Origin: Pholiota molesta
Taxonomy: Eukaryota > Basidiomycota > Agaricomycetes > Agaricales > Strophariaceae
Direction of reading: 5' to 3'
NCBI GenBank assembly: GCA_014925825.1
Contig: JACGCK010000168.1
Span: forward strand, 1-64,000
Length of the DNA: 64,000 bases
Shown here piece after piece: positions 12,801 through 22,052 of the stretch (positions are counted from its first letter, which is position 1; every line of letters begins with the position of its first letter). Position numbers and translations under genes: made by a program. Under the pieces are notes generated by a model. It did not search any database. It worked only from the letters and a program-made list of their open reading frames with translations, and was not told the DNA's origin.

Positions 12801-12894
12801 CGCGTTCCGAGAAAATGTGGCGGATGCCATGGCCATCGTCGAGGGCGAACGCACGCGCGAGTCGAGCTTTGTGCTGGGATCGCAATCTGGATGA
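9807..12894 (+). CDS. SulP/SLC26 sulfate-anion transporter with STAS domain
   Basis: Multi-pass membrane anion transporter (sulfate permease family). The disordered Ser/Pro N-terminus (9807 on) leads to FGGDFLAGITVASMLVPQSV with SYASSLAKLSPVTGL, the SulP signature. Further hallmarks: QLNVAPEAALSLILGQAISD, RLGFIDVVLSRALLRGFITA, LIAVVGFLDSIAAAKQNA and LAGSFIPGTLPAFGSITRSR. The C-terminus is a STAS domain (about 12235-12870): DIQGVLIVRIRENLDFANTA, ASVLVFHLADVDSCDASAAQ, then a helix FMKAGIYTLLGFDAF. About a dozen short introns interrupt it; the reading stays open across all of them and ends GSQSG-stop. STAS domains regulate transport activity in this family. Substrate (sulfate, molybdate or other) cannot be told from the sequence alone. 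Confidence 0.92.
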
Positions 12895-13588
12895 GAGCAT
12901 GAGATTATAGACGACATGATGATAACGACAACATATTAATTGTCGATGACTATATGGCAAGTACGAGAGGATGGGAAGGGTATTTTGGGACGAGGAATGG
13001 ATCGGGAAATCTGATCATTGAGTTTTTTTGGATAAGTATGGCATTTGCGCATTGCGTCGACCCGCACGCACATCTTACACACTATTTTCTTGGAAGCATG
13101 TACATATCATCTTACATTCTTGCATTTAGCTACGCGTTTTTTTGTTTTATTTTGATGTCCATAGGACTAAAATGTACATAGAAGCTATTCACATATTGAA
13201 CTCCTAGAAGGTGTGCCGTAGTAGGCCGTAGTCCGAGGAAATTGTTGAACAGTTGGACAGTTCCATCAATGCGTCAAGTGATCACCGGACCGTGTCAGTG
13301 GGGCTGGCGTGTTCGTTGACCACGAACGTCAACTAAACCCTCACCCGGCCTCCGCTATAGCAGGCTTAGGCTAGCCTGCTAAGCTCCTTGCTTTCGGAGT
13401 TTGACTGGCACCTCTTGCTAGATACCCTGGATCTCAAACGTGGAACTTGCTGGCTTCAGGCTGCATAACACGGTTCTCTACACGCAGACTTATTTCGATT
13501 CTTCACCAGTATCGTGCCACTCATTCGCTCCACGCAAAAAAAAAGATCTCGAACATAGAATCAATAACGATTAAACCCTTTGGACGCC
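12895..13588. other. Intergenic between SulP transporter and J-protein
   Basis: No gene seen. A short hairpin lies at about 13360-13382 (agcaggc ... gcctgct, 7-bp stem). The last 150 bases are presumably the promoter and 5' UTR of the J-protein gene. Confidence 0.45.
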
Positions 13589-15242
13589 ATGGGATCGTTT
13601 AATTTCCTCTTCTCCATCTTCGGTTGGACGTTTATCCCCGACTTCGCCACCAGACACCTCCTCAACTTTATCTACCACAAGTCACCGATCCGCATTTTCT
13701 CCCCAACGCAGCCTGGCAGCGTGCAGCATAGAAAGCACTATGCAATTACCTTTGCCTTCGTCATCTTCAGCTACCTCGGGTATACACTGTACGAAAGCGC
13801 AAGCGCAATGCCACCCAACTTCTACCAGATCCTCGGCGTGTCGCCTGACGTAGACGAGAACGGGTTGAAGCTGGCGTTCCGTGCGTTTGCCAAACGCTAT
13901 CACCCTGATAGACCTGGTGTGGGCAAGGAGGGTGTGGAGCTGTTCATGTATGTGCGGGACGCGTATGAGGCGCTCAAAGACCCTGTGGTCCGATTTGCCT
14001 ATGACCGGTGAGTGTTTTCAATAGGTGTCGTGCTGAATAGCACCTAATGCTTTTTAGGTTTGGAGCTGACGTCCTAGGGTGGCGTAAACATTGCAAAACT
14101 ACGCGTGAATTCATGCAGCAGGGACTTATGGTTTCCTCGGGCTACCATATCGTCGCTGGCATTGCCCTGCTCTTCTGGTCTGCTATCGGTCAACCTAGTT
14201 CTGTATCGTTCGTACGTATTCAAATTTATTCAGCTCAGCTCAAGTTTTCTGATCATTTGAATAGTGGCGCTATGTATTGTTTGCTGCTCTATTTGCTGGA
14301 GAATTGTCGTTCATCCTCTCCCCCTTCCCGTCGTCGCCTTCTAACATTTCCCCACCAACTGCTCCATTTTTCTCATTTCTATCTCCCTCTGCGTCTTTGA
14401 TGTCGGTATCTACTGCTACGTTTCGGACTCCATCCATCCTCCAAGCTATATTCCCAAACAGGGTCCCTTACCAGCACATCCTGTTCTTGCATCAGCTCTT
14501 CATGTTCCTCAGTGTTGCTTTGAGCCGTGTTGTACCCCAATTCGTTTTCATTTTCGGAGATGGTACTGCAGATGCTAGAAAGCTCGATGCCCTGGAGCGC
14601 GATATCTGGGAACGTATCTACGGCACTATCGCCATCGCCGACCGCGAAGGTAGATTTTATCCAATATACTCACTTGCCTTATCACTGACAACGAAAAAAT
14701 TAGCTTCCATTATTCTACACACCATCCTTCACTCAATATCGCCTGCGCCAAAATTTCCCGAGCACCCCTATCACAATCCTACGCTCGCGCGCATGCAGCC
14801 GCTCTCCCCCGCCAAGACCAAAGAGGCCTTTGAACAACTCACGCCCGAGATGCGTAACCTCATAATCGAGGCCAACATCAAAAACCAGTCCGCGGGCCCC
14901 ATCGCCAACGCATGGGACGCCGCTTTGCGGAAGGCCGACAAAGCAGCTGCCTTGGCGTCGAGGAAGGCGGCAGCGACTGCCAAGGCAGAAGGCACCCGAA
15001 CGCCAGCGACACCCCGCACGAAGAATTTCTGGGAGAAGGCCGCTGGGGCAGAGGAGGACCCCGAGTCGAGTATGGTATTCGTGGATACGTTGGATGCGTC
15101 AGCGATTGTCGGCGATGATAATGGAGATGGCGGTGTGCGGAGGGTGCCGTCGACGCCCCGGCTTGGGCGGCGGGATCTGAGCAGCAGTCCGACCAAGCCG
15201 CGGTCGCCTGTGCGACGAGGCTCGTTTGCTGGGGAGATGTGA
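13589..15242 (+). CDS. Membrane-anchored DnaJ-domain (Hsp40) protein
   Basis: J-protein expected to stimulate an Hsp70, most likely in the ER membrane. I chose ATG 13589 (context cgccATGgg). Order: short hydrophobic N-terminus, membrane helix AITFAFVIFSYLGYTLY, J domain PNFYQILGVSPDVDENGLKL to DPVVRFAYDRFG with the catalytic HPD in YHPDRPG, then hydrophobic segments (SSGYHIVAGIALLFW, HILFLHQLFMFLSVALSR). The C-terminal 150 residues are hydrophilic, Ala/Lys- then Ser/Pro-rich (TPRTKNFWEKA, SSSPTKPRSPVRRGSFAGEM). Introns at 14008-14057, about 14211-14265 and 14651-14704 keep the frame. The layout of one N-terminal TM before the J domain and later TMs resembles fungal ER J-proteins, but I cannot assign an orthologue. 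Confidence 0.82.
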
Positions 15243-16297
15243 TGCTGGGGATAACTGTTAGATTTCACTAATTCAGCGGCTTGCGGAGAGTGGACTTGCT
15301 GCTGGCTGCTATGTTGCTGTGCTAATTAATGCTTTGCTGCTCCCATGGATGTACGATTACTTGATTCAGGATTATACCTCGTTCAACAGATGCTCACTGT
15401 ACTATGTACGGTTGATCTGACAATTACGCTCGCGAATGGTGTTGGGATTGCGTTGACGCTGCTCGGCGCCGCTGTTGAGCTGCAAGAGAAAGAGAACGGA
15501 GTCGTGTGTCGGGCAAAGGTGTGGCTTCCTTCATTTGTGTATTCCGTCCTCTGCATAGGACGCGATCGCTAAAAGTTACAGTGCCGTACCAAGCAGTCGA
15601 CATGCCCATGAGCACTCACTCTGGAAGAATTTCTCTTCGTGCTTGTAAATTTTGGCACCTACTCACACTGCTGGAGGCAATGGCTGTTTCTTTTGGAAAC
15701 AGCCTATTGTGAACAGGTTTCAAGGCTGTTCCCGAAGTTTTTTCTGGGAACAGCCTATGCAACAGGTTAAAAATACACTTTTTCCAGGCTGTTTTCACAT
15801 GGAACAATGATCACCTCCAGCAGTGTCAGCACTACAACCTAAAGTTTAATGATACAGTGTAAAATTCGTAAAAAATTTCTTGAGTGAACATTCCGATCCT
15901 TTCCAAAAAGAACTGTAAAATTGCCTTCGAGCTGGCGCTTGCTTAGTTGCTTTCGTTCAGCCTTGAAGCTTGAAGCTCGAAGCTTATAAGCGCTTACGCT
16001 TGAGCTTGAGCGGTTGAGCGTCTAGATCATGATGTGGACCGGCCCGGAATTTTGATGCATTGAAAGCGATGCCCTTGCCAACGTTCGCAGTCCGCTCAAG
16101 CCTCTGTCATGGGTTTGCATTGAACTGTCAGTCTGTTTGGCATATCCCACTACAATCTCCAATACTTCTCGTCATAACGTTCAGACCGCAATTCCTATCA
16201 ACCCGGGCGCTTAGCTCCAACGTTGCTAAGTTGAACACTGGCATTTGTATCACGGGACATCGTTACTGCTGGCATCGGCGCTCCTCCAAATCCCGCC
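15243..16297. other. Intergenic with a MITE and a GCTT-palindrome tract
   Basis: No gene supported. It holds the 160-bp MITE (15666-15825) and, at about 15963-16020, a tract of overlapping gcttgaag/gcttataagc/gcttgagc units resembling one near 30950 and one at 52217. The last 200 bases are upstream of the small secreted-protein gene. Confidence 0.5.
15666..15825. mobile_element. MITE, CACTA-like, non-autonomous
   Basis: A 160-bp element bounded by a perfect 12-bp terminal inverted repeat CACTGCTGGAGG (15666-15677 and its complement 15814-15825), flanked on both sides by the trinucleotide TCA (15663-15665 and 15826-15828) as a target-site duplication. A CACT(A/G) terminus with a 3-bp duplication is what CACTA/EnSpm transposons make. 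There is no coding capacity. Inside are two perfect hairpins: 15682-15704 (9-bp stem ggctgtttc/gaaacagcc) and 15724-15755 (10-bp stem ggctgttccc/gggaacagcc), plus repeated aacaggtt words. Superfamily assignment is inference from the termini. Confidence 0.72.
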
Positions 16298-16545
16298 ATG
16301 AATCCCATGAAATATTTCCTACCAGCTCTGCTCCTCGCCGCCTATTCGACGGCTTGGACATATCCGCAATGTGAATTCGACTCGGAGTGTCCTGGGAAGG
16401 ATCAGACCTGCTGCTATCATCGTGGGGTGAGTAACATCCAAGTACTTCGTTGTCGAGTTCGAAAGAGATGAATAATGGCCTTTCGTAGACGCGTGGCCTG
16501 CCGCCCGCTTTGTGCACGTCGAAACATCGATGTTCACTCATGTAG
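16298..16545 (+). CDS. Small secreted cysteine-rich protein, 61 aa
   Basis: Two exons (16298-16426 and 16489-16545) with a gtgagt..tag intron of 62 nt give 61 aa. The N-terminus MNPMKYFLPALLLAAYSTAW is a textbook signal peptide. The mature part starts TYPQCEFDSECPGKDQTCC and holds six cysteines in the order C-x5-C-x6-CC-x12-C-x5-C, a spacing compatible with three disulfides in a knottin-like fold. This is the usual architecture of fungal small secreted (effector-like or antimicrobial) proteins. I recognise no family and claim no activity. Only four residues follow the last cysteine region, so the protein is essentially one mini-domain. Confidence 0.65.
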
Positions 16546-17341
16546 GAAAAGACGCATAGAGTATATCCTCGTACTATTTCCGTCTACTCCTCTCCACCGT
16601 CGAATTTCTGGAAACGCAACCGTAATTCCTGGGTGTTTCCGAATGCCATAAAGATAGCATTCCCTGCAAACACTATTCCCACTGTCATTTTGTTTTCAAC
16701 ACTTCCAGAAGAATCCGGCCCTGCTCCGACGGAGTCGTCGAAAATGTGGACAAGTTTCATCGACTGAAGAATTACATACGAGAAGAATACCCGACCTCGT
16801 GAAGCGGAACCTTCCATGTCCATGATGAAGGCTACTAGAAACTACGTGTGTAATCCATCCCCTATATACTGCAGACGGCAGCTTGCTTCTACGCGAATAT
16901 TTTGTGATTTGGGTGATGCTCAGTGTTTTCAGGTGTTTTCTTCCAAGAAAAAAGTATGACCTACAATTGTACAGTGCTTAATTCATTTGGAACGGTTCTG
17001 TACATACAGTATGGCATATATGTATGTTATGCCCAATCGAAGCGCGCGACAATCACCTTAAAGGAGCCAACGGACACAGTGCACAGCCAAGATGTACAGA
17101 AAATAACTGAGCAAGAGTCGTGCGGTGAATGTCAACGCGTCAACGCTCAACATTCAACATTAGCAAGATCTTGATTTCCATCTGAAACCAAAGGCAATGG
17201 TGACTTGACAAGTATAAAGACTTGCACAATCTTACTCTTTCCTGCAAGCTGAGCTTCCCTTCCATCTCGAGTAGCAGGTCCCGAGAGAGAACAAACAATC
17301 CAACCCATACTCACGCCAAGGTTTACCAACTCGCATCCATC
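16546..17341. other. Intergenic around a doubtful minus-strand ORF
   Basis: Apart from the 79-codon minus-strand frame listed separately, nothing recognisable. The 3' end is upstream sequence for the secreted-protein gene at 17342. Confidence 0.4.
16584..16823 (-). CDS. Possible small single-pass membrane protein, 79 aa
   Basis: ATG-initiated frame of 79 codons. The product has one hydrophobic stretch in its C-terminal half (MTVGIVFAGNAIFMAFG) followed by a basic then acidic tail (RLRFQKFDGGEE), which is plausible for a small tail-anchored protein. No family recognised and no intron evidence. It lies tail-to-tail, 39 bp past the stop of the small secreted protein, so it could also be antisense to that 3' UTR. 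Confidence 0.28.
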   Translation of the reverse strand: MDMEGSASRGRVFFSYVILQSMKLVHIFDDSVGAGPDSSGSVENKMTVGIVFAGNAIFMAFGNTQELRLRFQKFDGGEE

Positions 17342-18006
17342 ATGTTCAACTCTCGTGGTCTACTATCTTTCTTTGTCGCCCTGTCCTTCTTCATTGGCCT
17401 CATCTCCGCTTCACCCGTGCCCCAAAAGGTCATGCTGCCGTACCTGCCAACGGCCACGCAGCGCAATGTCCTGCGAACCTCAAACCCCGCTCTAACAAAA
17501 TCTTCCTTGGTTATAACGGCTTCAACGGAACACCGCGCAACCCTCAAGCCAGCGCGGGTGGAGAGCTTGGTGCTGTGTTCTACATTGCGGATGTAAGCGC
17601 CATCTTGCCTCCTGTGGTCTCTGCGCTTTATCAATCGTATTTTCAGGCCGTCGATTTGGCAAAGGCCTTCGCCCATGGCGCAGATCCCAGCAAGGATTAC
17701 GTGTGCCTTGTCCATGCGGACGCTGATGCTTGGAACCACCAGCCAAAAGTATGGGTCCCTGCTACCGCACCCCGTGGTAACGCCATGAACGCGCATTATC
17801 CTGGCGCTGTTTTGTTCGACCACCACACCAACGCCGGACTCCCTGCTGGTTCACCTGCTGCTGTACACCAGATGGGCATTCGCGCGGCTCAGATCGCACG
17901 TCTCGGAGTCACTGCCGAGTGCTACCACAAATCGTGCTTCGCCGACGCGCATCAAACGCTTAACTATGAGTCTATGAAGACACACTGGGCCATTCAGACG
18001 CCGTAG
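17342..18006 (+). pseudogene. Secreted protein gene with a one-base frame break
   Basis: ATG 17342 opens a strong signal peptide (MFNSRGLLSFFVALSFFIGL then ISASPVP). Right after, at the homopolymer pair ccccaaaa (17420-17427), the convincing reading continues in another frame (NKIFLGYNGFNGTPRN, then GELGAVFYIAD), reaches a gtaagc donor at 17594, and joins exon 17647-18006 (AVDLAKAFAHGADPSKDYVC to THWAIQTP) in phase. The starting frame instead runs to a stop at 17596. So one base appears lost or gained near 17424, or a non-obvious intron is present. The GELG..FYIAD..LAKAFA block recalls the His-Gly-Thr/DUF3990-type ADP-ribosyltransferase-like fold, but that is only a guess. If the break is a sequencing error, the gene is intact. 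Confidence 0.55.
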
Positions 18007-18257
18007 ATTAAACATCTGCATGCTTGTAATTTATTAACTTTATACTATTGGTTAGGTTAATAGTGGTTTCCAGTGGGTTGTTAGTGAAATTGTTTTGATC
18101 CCTCGAAAAGTAGTAACGAATTTGTCGGCGTATTGCCTTGAACAGGAAACATACATGATGGGAGTTGAAAGGAGGAATTTGTTTCAAATTTGTTGATAGC
18201 CACATCTCGGTTTTGGTTGATGGGCCTGTGCAGAATCGGTGTGAATGTTGCCTTATC
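18007..18257. other. Short intergenic gap before tRNA-Val
   Basis: AT-rich spacer with no feature seen. Confidence 0.4.
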
Positions 18258-18330
18258 GGTTCGATGGCGTAGTTGGTTATCGCATCTGTCTAACACACAG
18301 AAGGTCCTCAGTTCGAGCCTGGGTCGAATC
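18258..18330 (+). tRNA. tRNA-Val (anticodon AAC), copy 1
   Basis: A full cloverleaf can be drawn: acceptor GGTTCGA/TCGAATC (one G-T), D arm from TGGCGTAG to ATCGC, anticodon arm TCTGT-CTAACAC-ACAGA with anticodon AAC, variable AGGTC, T arm CTCAG-TTCGAGC-CTGGG. No intron. A pol III terminator (cactttttgc) follows at once. Identical to the copy at 18710. Confidence 0.95.
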
Positions 18331-18709
18331 ACTTTTTGCATGTTCAAGGCTTCAAGCTGGAAAACCATTGAAAATAAGTGACCGTGAATCGTGATAAGTA
18401 TTAGGAATATAATGATTTTACAATAATATGATAACAGTCCACTGCCAGAGGTGTGTCATCAGACGCAGTTTAACCTTGCAAGAAATTGAATGCGACGTTG
18501 ATGGGAGACCACGACGGGCGCTAATTGCTCCGAGATTACAAGATAAAACAGTTCTTTCCTAAATTGACATAGCGCCCATTCTTTGACATTTTGCCTATTA
18601 CCTATCATCATAGCTCGAAGCCCAAAGCTTCTGACTTTTTGAATTTCTTGCCCAACTAAGTCCCCAAATTACTCGATCCTTCATAACAAAGGATTTCAGC
18701 TCCAACAAC
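18331..18709. other. Spacer between the two tRNA-Val genes
   Basis: 379 bp with no coding signal. Apart from the tRNAs themselves, flanks of the two copies do not look duplicated. Confidence 0.45.
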
Positions 18710-18782
18710 GGTTCGATGGCGTAGTTGGTTATCGCATCTGTCTAACACACAGAAGGTCCTCAGTTCGAGCCTGGGTCGAATC
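18710..18782 (+). tRNA. tRNA-Val (anticodon AAC), copy 2
   Basis: Identical in all 73 bases to the gene at 18258 and in the same orientation, 452 bp downstream. It carries the same AAC anticodon and CCA-less 3' end, with its own T-run terminator (caattttta). The short spacing and identity suggest a local duplication or gene conversion. Confidence 0.95.
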
Positions 18783-20686
18783 AATTTTTATCCGAACCTC
18801 GCACAGAGTACTTTTGAAACGGTATCTACTATTAATATTCAGAAGGAAATAAGCGCCCATGTTTTTCTGCTCTTGCAGTCTTCGAAAGCGGTCAACACCA
18901 AGGCTATCAGCTTTTATCACTACCGATCCAACTATTTTAACCACGTTACTCTGTAGAATACATTCACCCAAACCTTCCACACAGGAACAGGCTTCAAAGT
19001 TCAGACACTTCCTCGGGGGGCGCCACGGAGTCTAAATTATGATTGGCCCATGCTTCCGTTCGGCGTTCCGTCGTACATACATCAGCATACATCCCTTTAA
19101 TCACCGTGATTTAATATTGGCATTGGTTGAGAAGATGCCTCTAGGGTGAGGCATGGGTGAGGCAATGAGGTCCCGCGATATCCCACTGTGAGATATATAT
19201 TATACATAAGTACTATAGCCAGACTCATACGACGCGGCCAATGTGCTTTCTTACCAAGTACGCAACGGCGGGTGTATCGCAAGATGGATTTACATGTACA
19301 TATCTGACATCTTGTTGTCACCTGGAAGTCTTCGTTACTTCACGACTTTTGTTCGTAGTGAATTGACTGTGCAGAACTAGGTCAGCGGTTGCATATTTTG
19401 AAGCAATTTCCTGTCTTTTGTAATTCTAAGTAGCTTTAGATTTCTTTGGGGACGTCAACCAGTACAACAAATACTTTTGGTGGGACTACTGAAGTAAGCG
19501 TAGATAACACGGCAGAGAATCAAGCATGTCGCCAAGGAACTCAAGAAACTTCCGATATATCGCAACTGAACACAATAGCCATACTAATCACGATGGGATA
19601 TTGGAGCCTTCCAGCTCAAAGTCAGTCCTTCTGTTAGACAACTGTGTGAAACCACTCAGCTTCTCGAAACTCCCCACTTCGTCCTTTGACCCATTCGTCC
19701 TCATGCTCGACAGTCAGCCTTGCGGAATTATGCGTGCCAGTGCCACTGCGTGGAAAATAGACGTCGGAGTCAGCGTTGGCTATCTAAGCGCCCACGAAAT
19801 GATGGCATGCTTCGAATCAGCAGATCATTGTTCTCTTGATGGTAATTCGACAGAGCCGACTCGGAGGAGCGTTCAATTGCCCAATGACATCGGTAGAGCA
19901 TCATCCTCGAGGCCTCTCATTTTGTCCTCCTTGTCCGAGCTTTGCCAGAGCCTTGCCCTCTCTTTGATAATACTCACGTATCGGCGGCAAATCCCATGCC
20001 CGTCACCGACGCGGTTGCTGGTGGCCTCTGCCAAGGGGAATCATTGTCGCATCGAGGCTTAAGGTAATGAGAGGCGGATAAATAGCAGCGTGGCATCGTA
20101 TCACTATAGCAAACAACGATGACTTCGTGCACACACTGAGACCCTACCCAAAATACCGTGACATGCGTGGGCTTTACTGCAAACCTGCACCGGCCACGCC
20201 TGGCGATAATGAAGTGTCATGAGGTCTATTACCGTCTGCTTGGGTCCGTGTATTGTACGTACTAAGTATGGCATGAGATGGGTGGGTGGGTTTTTGTAGC
20301 CTGGTTGGTATGGAGAGGCGAGAGCGTAGGTACAACAGAGACAAGAAATGAGAAAGTGGTGGATACAGGAATCGGCCATAGTATTTCAAGAACTCGTACA
20401 AAGTGTGAATGGATGGGATGAGATAATGATAACGGCTACAACCAAAAAAAAAAGTGGATCATAAACGAAGAACATCAATTCTTCGACGGGGATAACAGCA
20501 CAAATCATTCTGTAATGGATGAACGTTAAACAGCGAGCGGTGAGAGGAGGGGCGTTATGGCGGAGGCGCTAGGACAGAACCCCAAAATATAACAGAGAAG
20601 ACACTAATAACATAAAGCGGACAACGTCAGTAAATGAAAGAAACGGTCGCCTGAGAAATGAGTCTACATACCAACAGGGAGAAACC
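18783..20686. other. Gene-poor stretch
   Basis: About 1.9 kb. A 178-codon plus-strand frame (19526-20062) and a 91-codon minus-strand frame (20104-20379) are open, but neither shows a family motif or supporting splice sites. I leave them uncalled. Confidence 0.4.
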
Positions 20687-22052
20687 TTAAGAAGCGTTGG
20701 GTGACCTTACGAAAGCCAGATTCCCAGGAAGGTTTGAGCAAAAGGCGGCGATACGACCAGGGACACTTTTACGCGGTACAGGCGGTATGGGGAAATATCC
20801 GACAGATTCCTTTGGATCTGGTACTGCAAATGCAGACTCGAAGTACATGAACGATACACGTTCATCGTCGCAGTAATACATGTCCTCCTTCTAGAAACAG
20901 ATAACTTTAGCATCGATCTTTATGGAAGAGCTCAAAAAGAAAGCACCGCCAAAAGTTCACGCTAGTGTGACTCGTAAAAGCTTGGTGGTGTGATGAAGAC
21001 TCACATATGGCAGGTAATTTCTCATGAGGCCGGTATTCGAGAATGAACCGTCGTTAAGTATGTCCAAGTGGACATCGTCTTCTTTGAATGTCATACAATC
21101 GTCAGAATCTGTATCGGACTCGTCCGAAGAAGAGCTGGCAATGAGAGGTGAGCGTGTCCGTCGCCTACGTCCGCTGGTTTTTTTGGGGCTCGAATGAGGG
21201 AATGGGGCTGGCGTCGAGATCCGATTGGAATTATGATATGTGGTTTCTGCCCACAGTGCCTCCTCAAACGCCTCTGTTGGCGAATAGGCTAAGAGATCGT
21301 CAAGACCCTCCAGGCAAGATTGATCAAAGCCAAAGTCCAGAGAAGTAGGGTCGAGAATGAGTGATAGGGCTTGTGGGATCTCGAGAACCGTATCGACAGC
21401 CGGCTCTTTTTTAGAGTGAACATCAGAGTGAACATCAGTGGGGATCTTCTGCACGGAAGACGTTGGAGAACGGCTGTCGACGATCGTAGCCCATGTTACG
21501 AGTTCCGGAAAGAGGTCAGTGTTGATCGTGGAGATACTAAAGCGAGTCTGTTCAACAAAATGATTAGAGATGCTGATCGATAAGTCTATGGAAATTCTTA
21601 CTCACAGTAATCATTGGTGGTCTACCACGCGGTTTGGCTGATTTGAGAGGAATGGGAGATGCAAGCCATGAGTCTGGGACTGTAGTTCGTGATATGTCAA
21701 GCATAACGAGTTCTGGCCGGTGGGGAGGATATGAGATGACTGGGTTCAGAGGCAGAGCCTAGAGGGGTGGAATGAAGATAAGTCGAACATGTATCCGATG
21801 TCCATTCATTTTAAGGGAGGTCGGTCTTCAAGGAAACCCAACCCTTTTGTGTGGGACTGTCCCCGAATATCCATCCTGACAGTGTCGATTGAGTTTAGCG
21901 TCCGGCTTCCTGTCAACTTCACGCCGTTCACGGCGACTATTATTGGTTGCAGCATCACGTGTACCGTATGTGCTATTCTTGACTCCACCACTTCCGCCTT
22001 CGCAGGTTGGTGGCCAAGAGGATTCTGAGTAATTATCGGCAGGTTGCATCAT
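20687..22052 (-). CDS. Hypothetical nuclear-looking protein with an AT-hook-like motif
   Basis: No family recognised. Reading from the minus strand: a first exon from ATG 22052 (MMQPADNYSESSWPP), then an exon ending at about 21608 with ELVMLDISRTTVPDSW and KSAKPRGRPPMIT, whose PRGRPP core is AT-hook-like. A gtgagt intron follows, then a long exon to about 21003 (acidic/Ser-rich, GRRRRTRSPLIASSSSDESD) and, after a 100-nt intron, KEDMYYCDDERVSFMYFESA to the stop at 20687. The intron between exons 1 and 2 is uncertain (acceptor ctctag is good, donor weak), so the start may instead be the internal Met of MLDISRT. Basic Arg clusters, Ser/Asp runs and the AT-hook suggest a nuclear or chromatin role, by inference only. 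Confidence 0.5.

Noticed and set aside
13360..13382. 7-bp-stem hairpin between SulP and J-protein genes
   Set aside because: Too short and isolated to call a terminator or element in a fungal genome.
16060..16374. 104-codon plus-strand frame before the cysteine-rich gene
   Set aside because: Starts far upstream and overlaps the signal-peptide exon in another frame; the two-exon reading is far more protein-like.
18729..18980. 83-codon minus-strand frame
   Set aside because: Its C-terminal part is simply the antisense of the second tRNA-Val gene, and no family is recognisable.
19526..20062. 178-codon plus-strand frame
   Set aside because: Odd composition, no domain, no splice continuation; likely chance in a gene-poor stretch.
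20104..20379. 91-codon minus-strand frame with a signal-peptide-like start
   Set aside because: The rest is Arg/His/Cys-rich without pattern, overlapping alternative frames; not enough support for a secreted protein.
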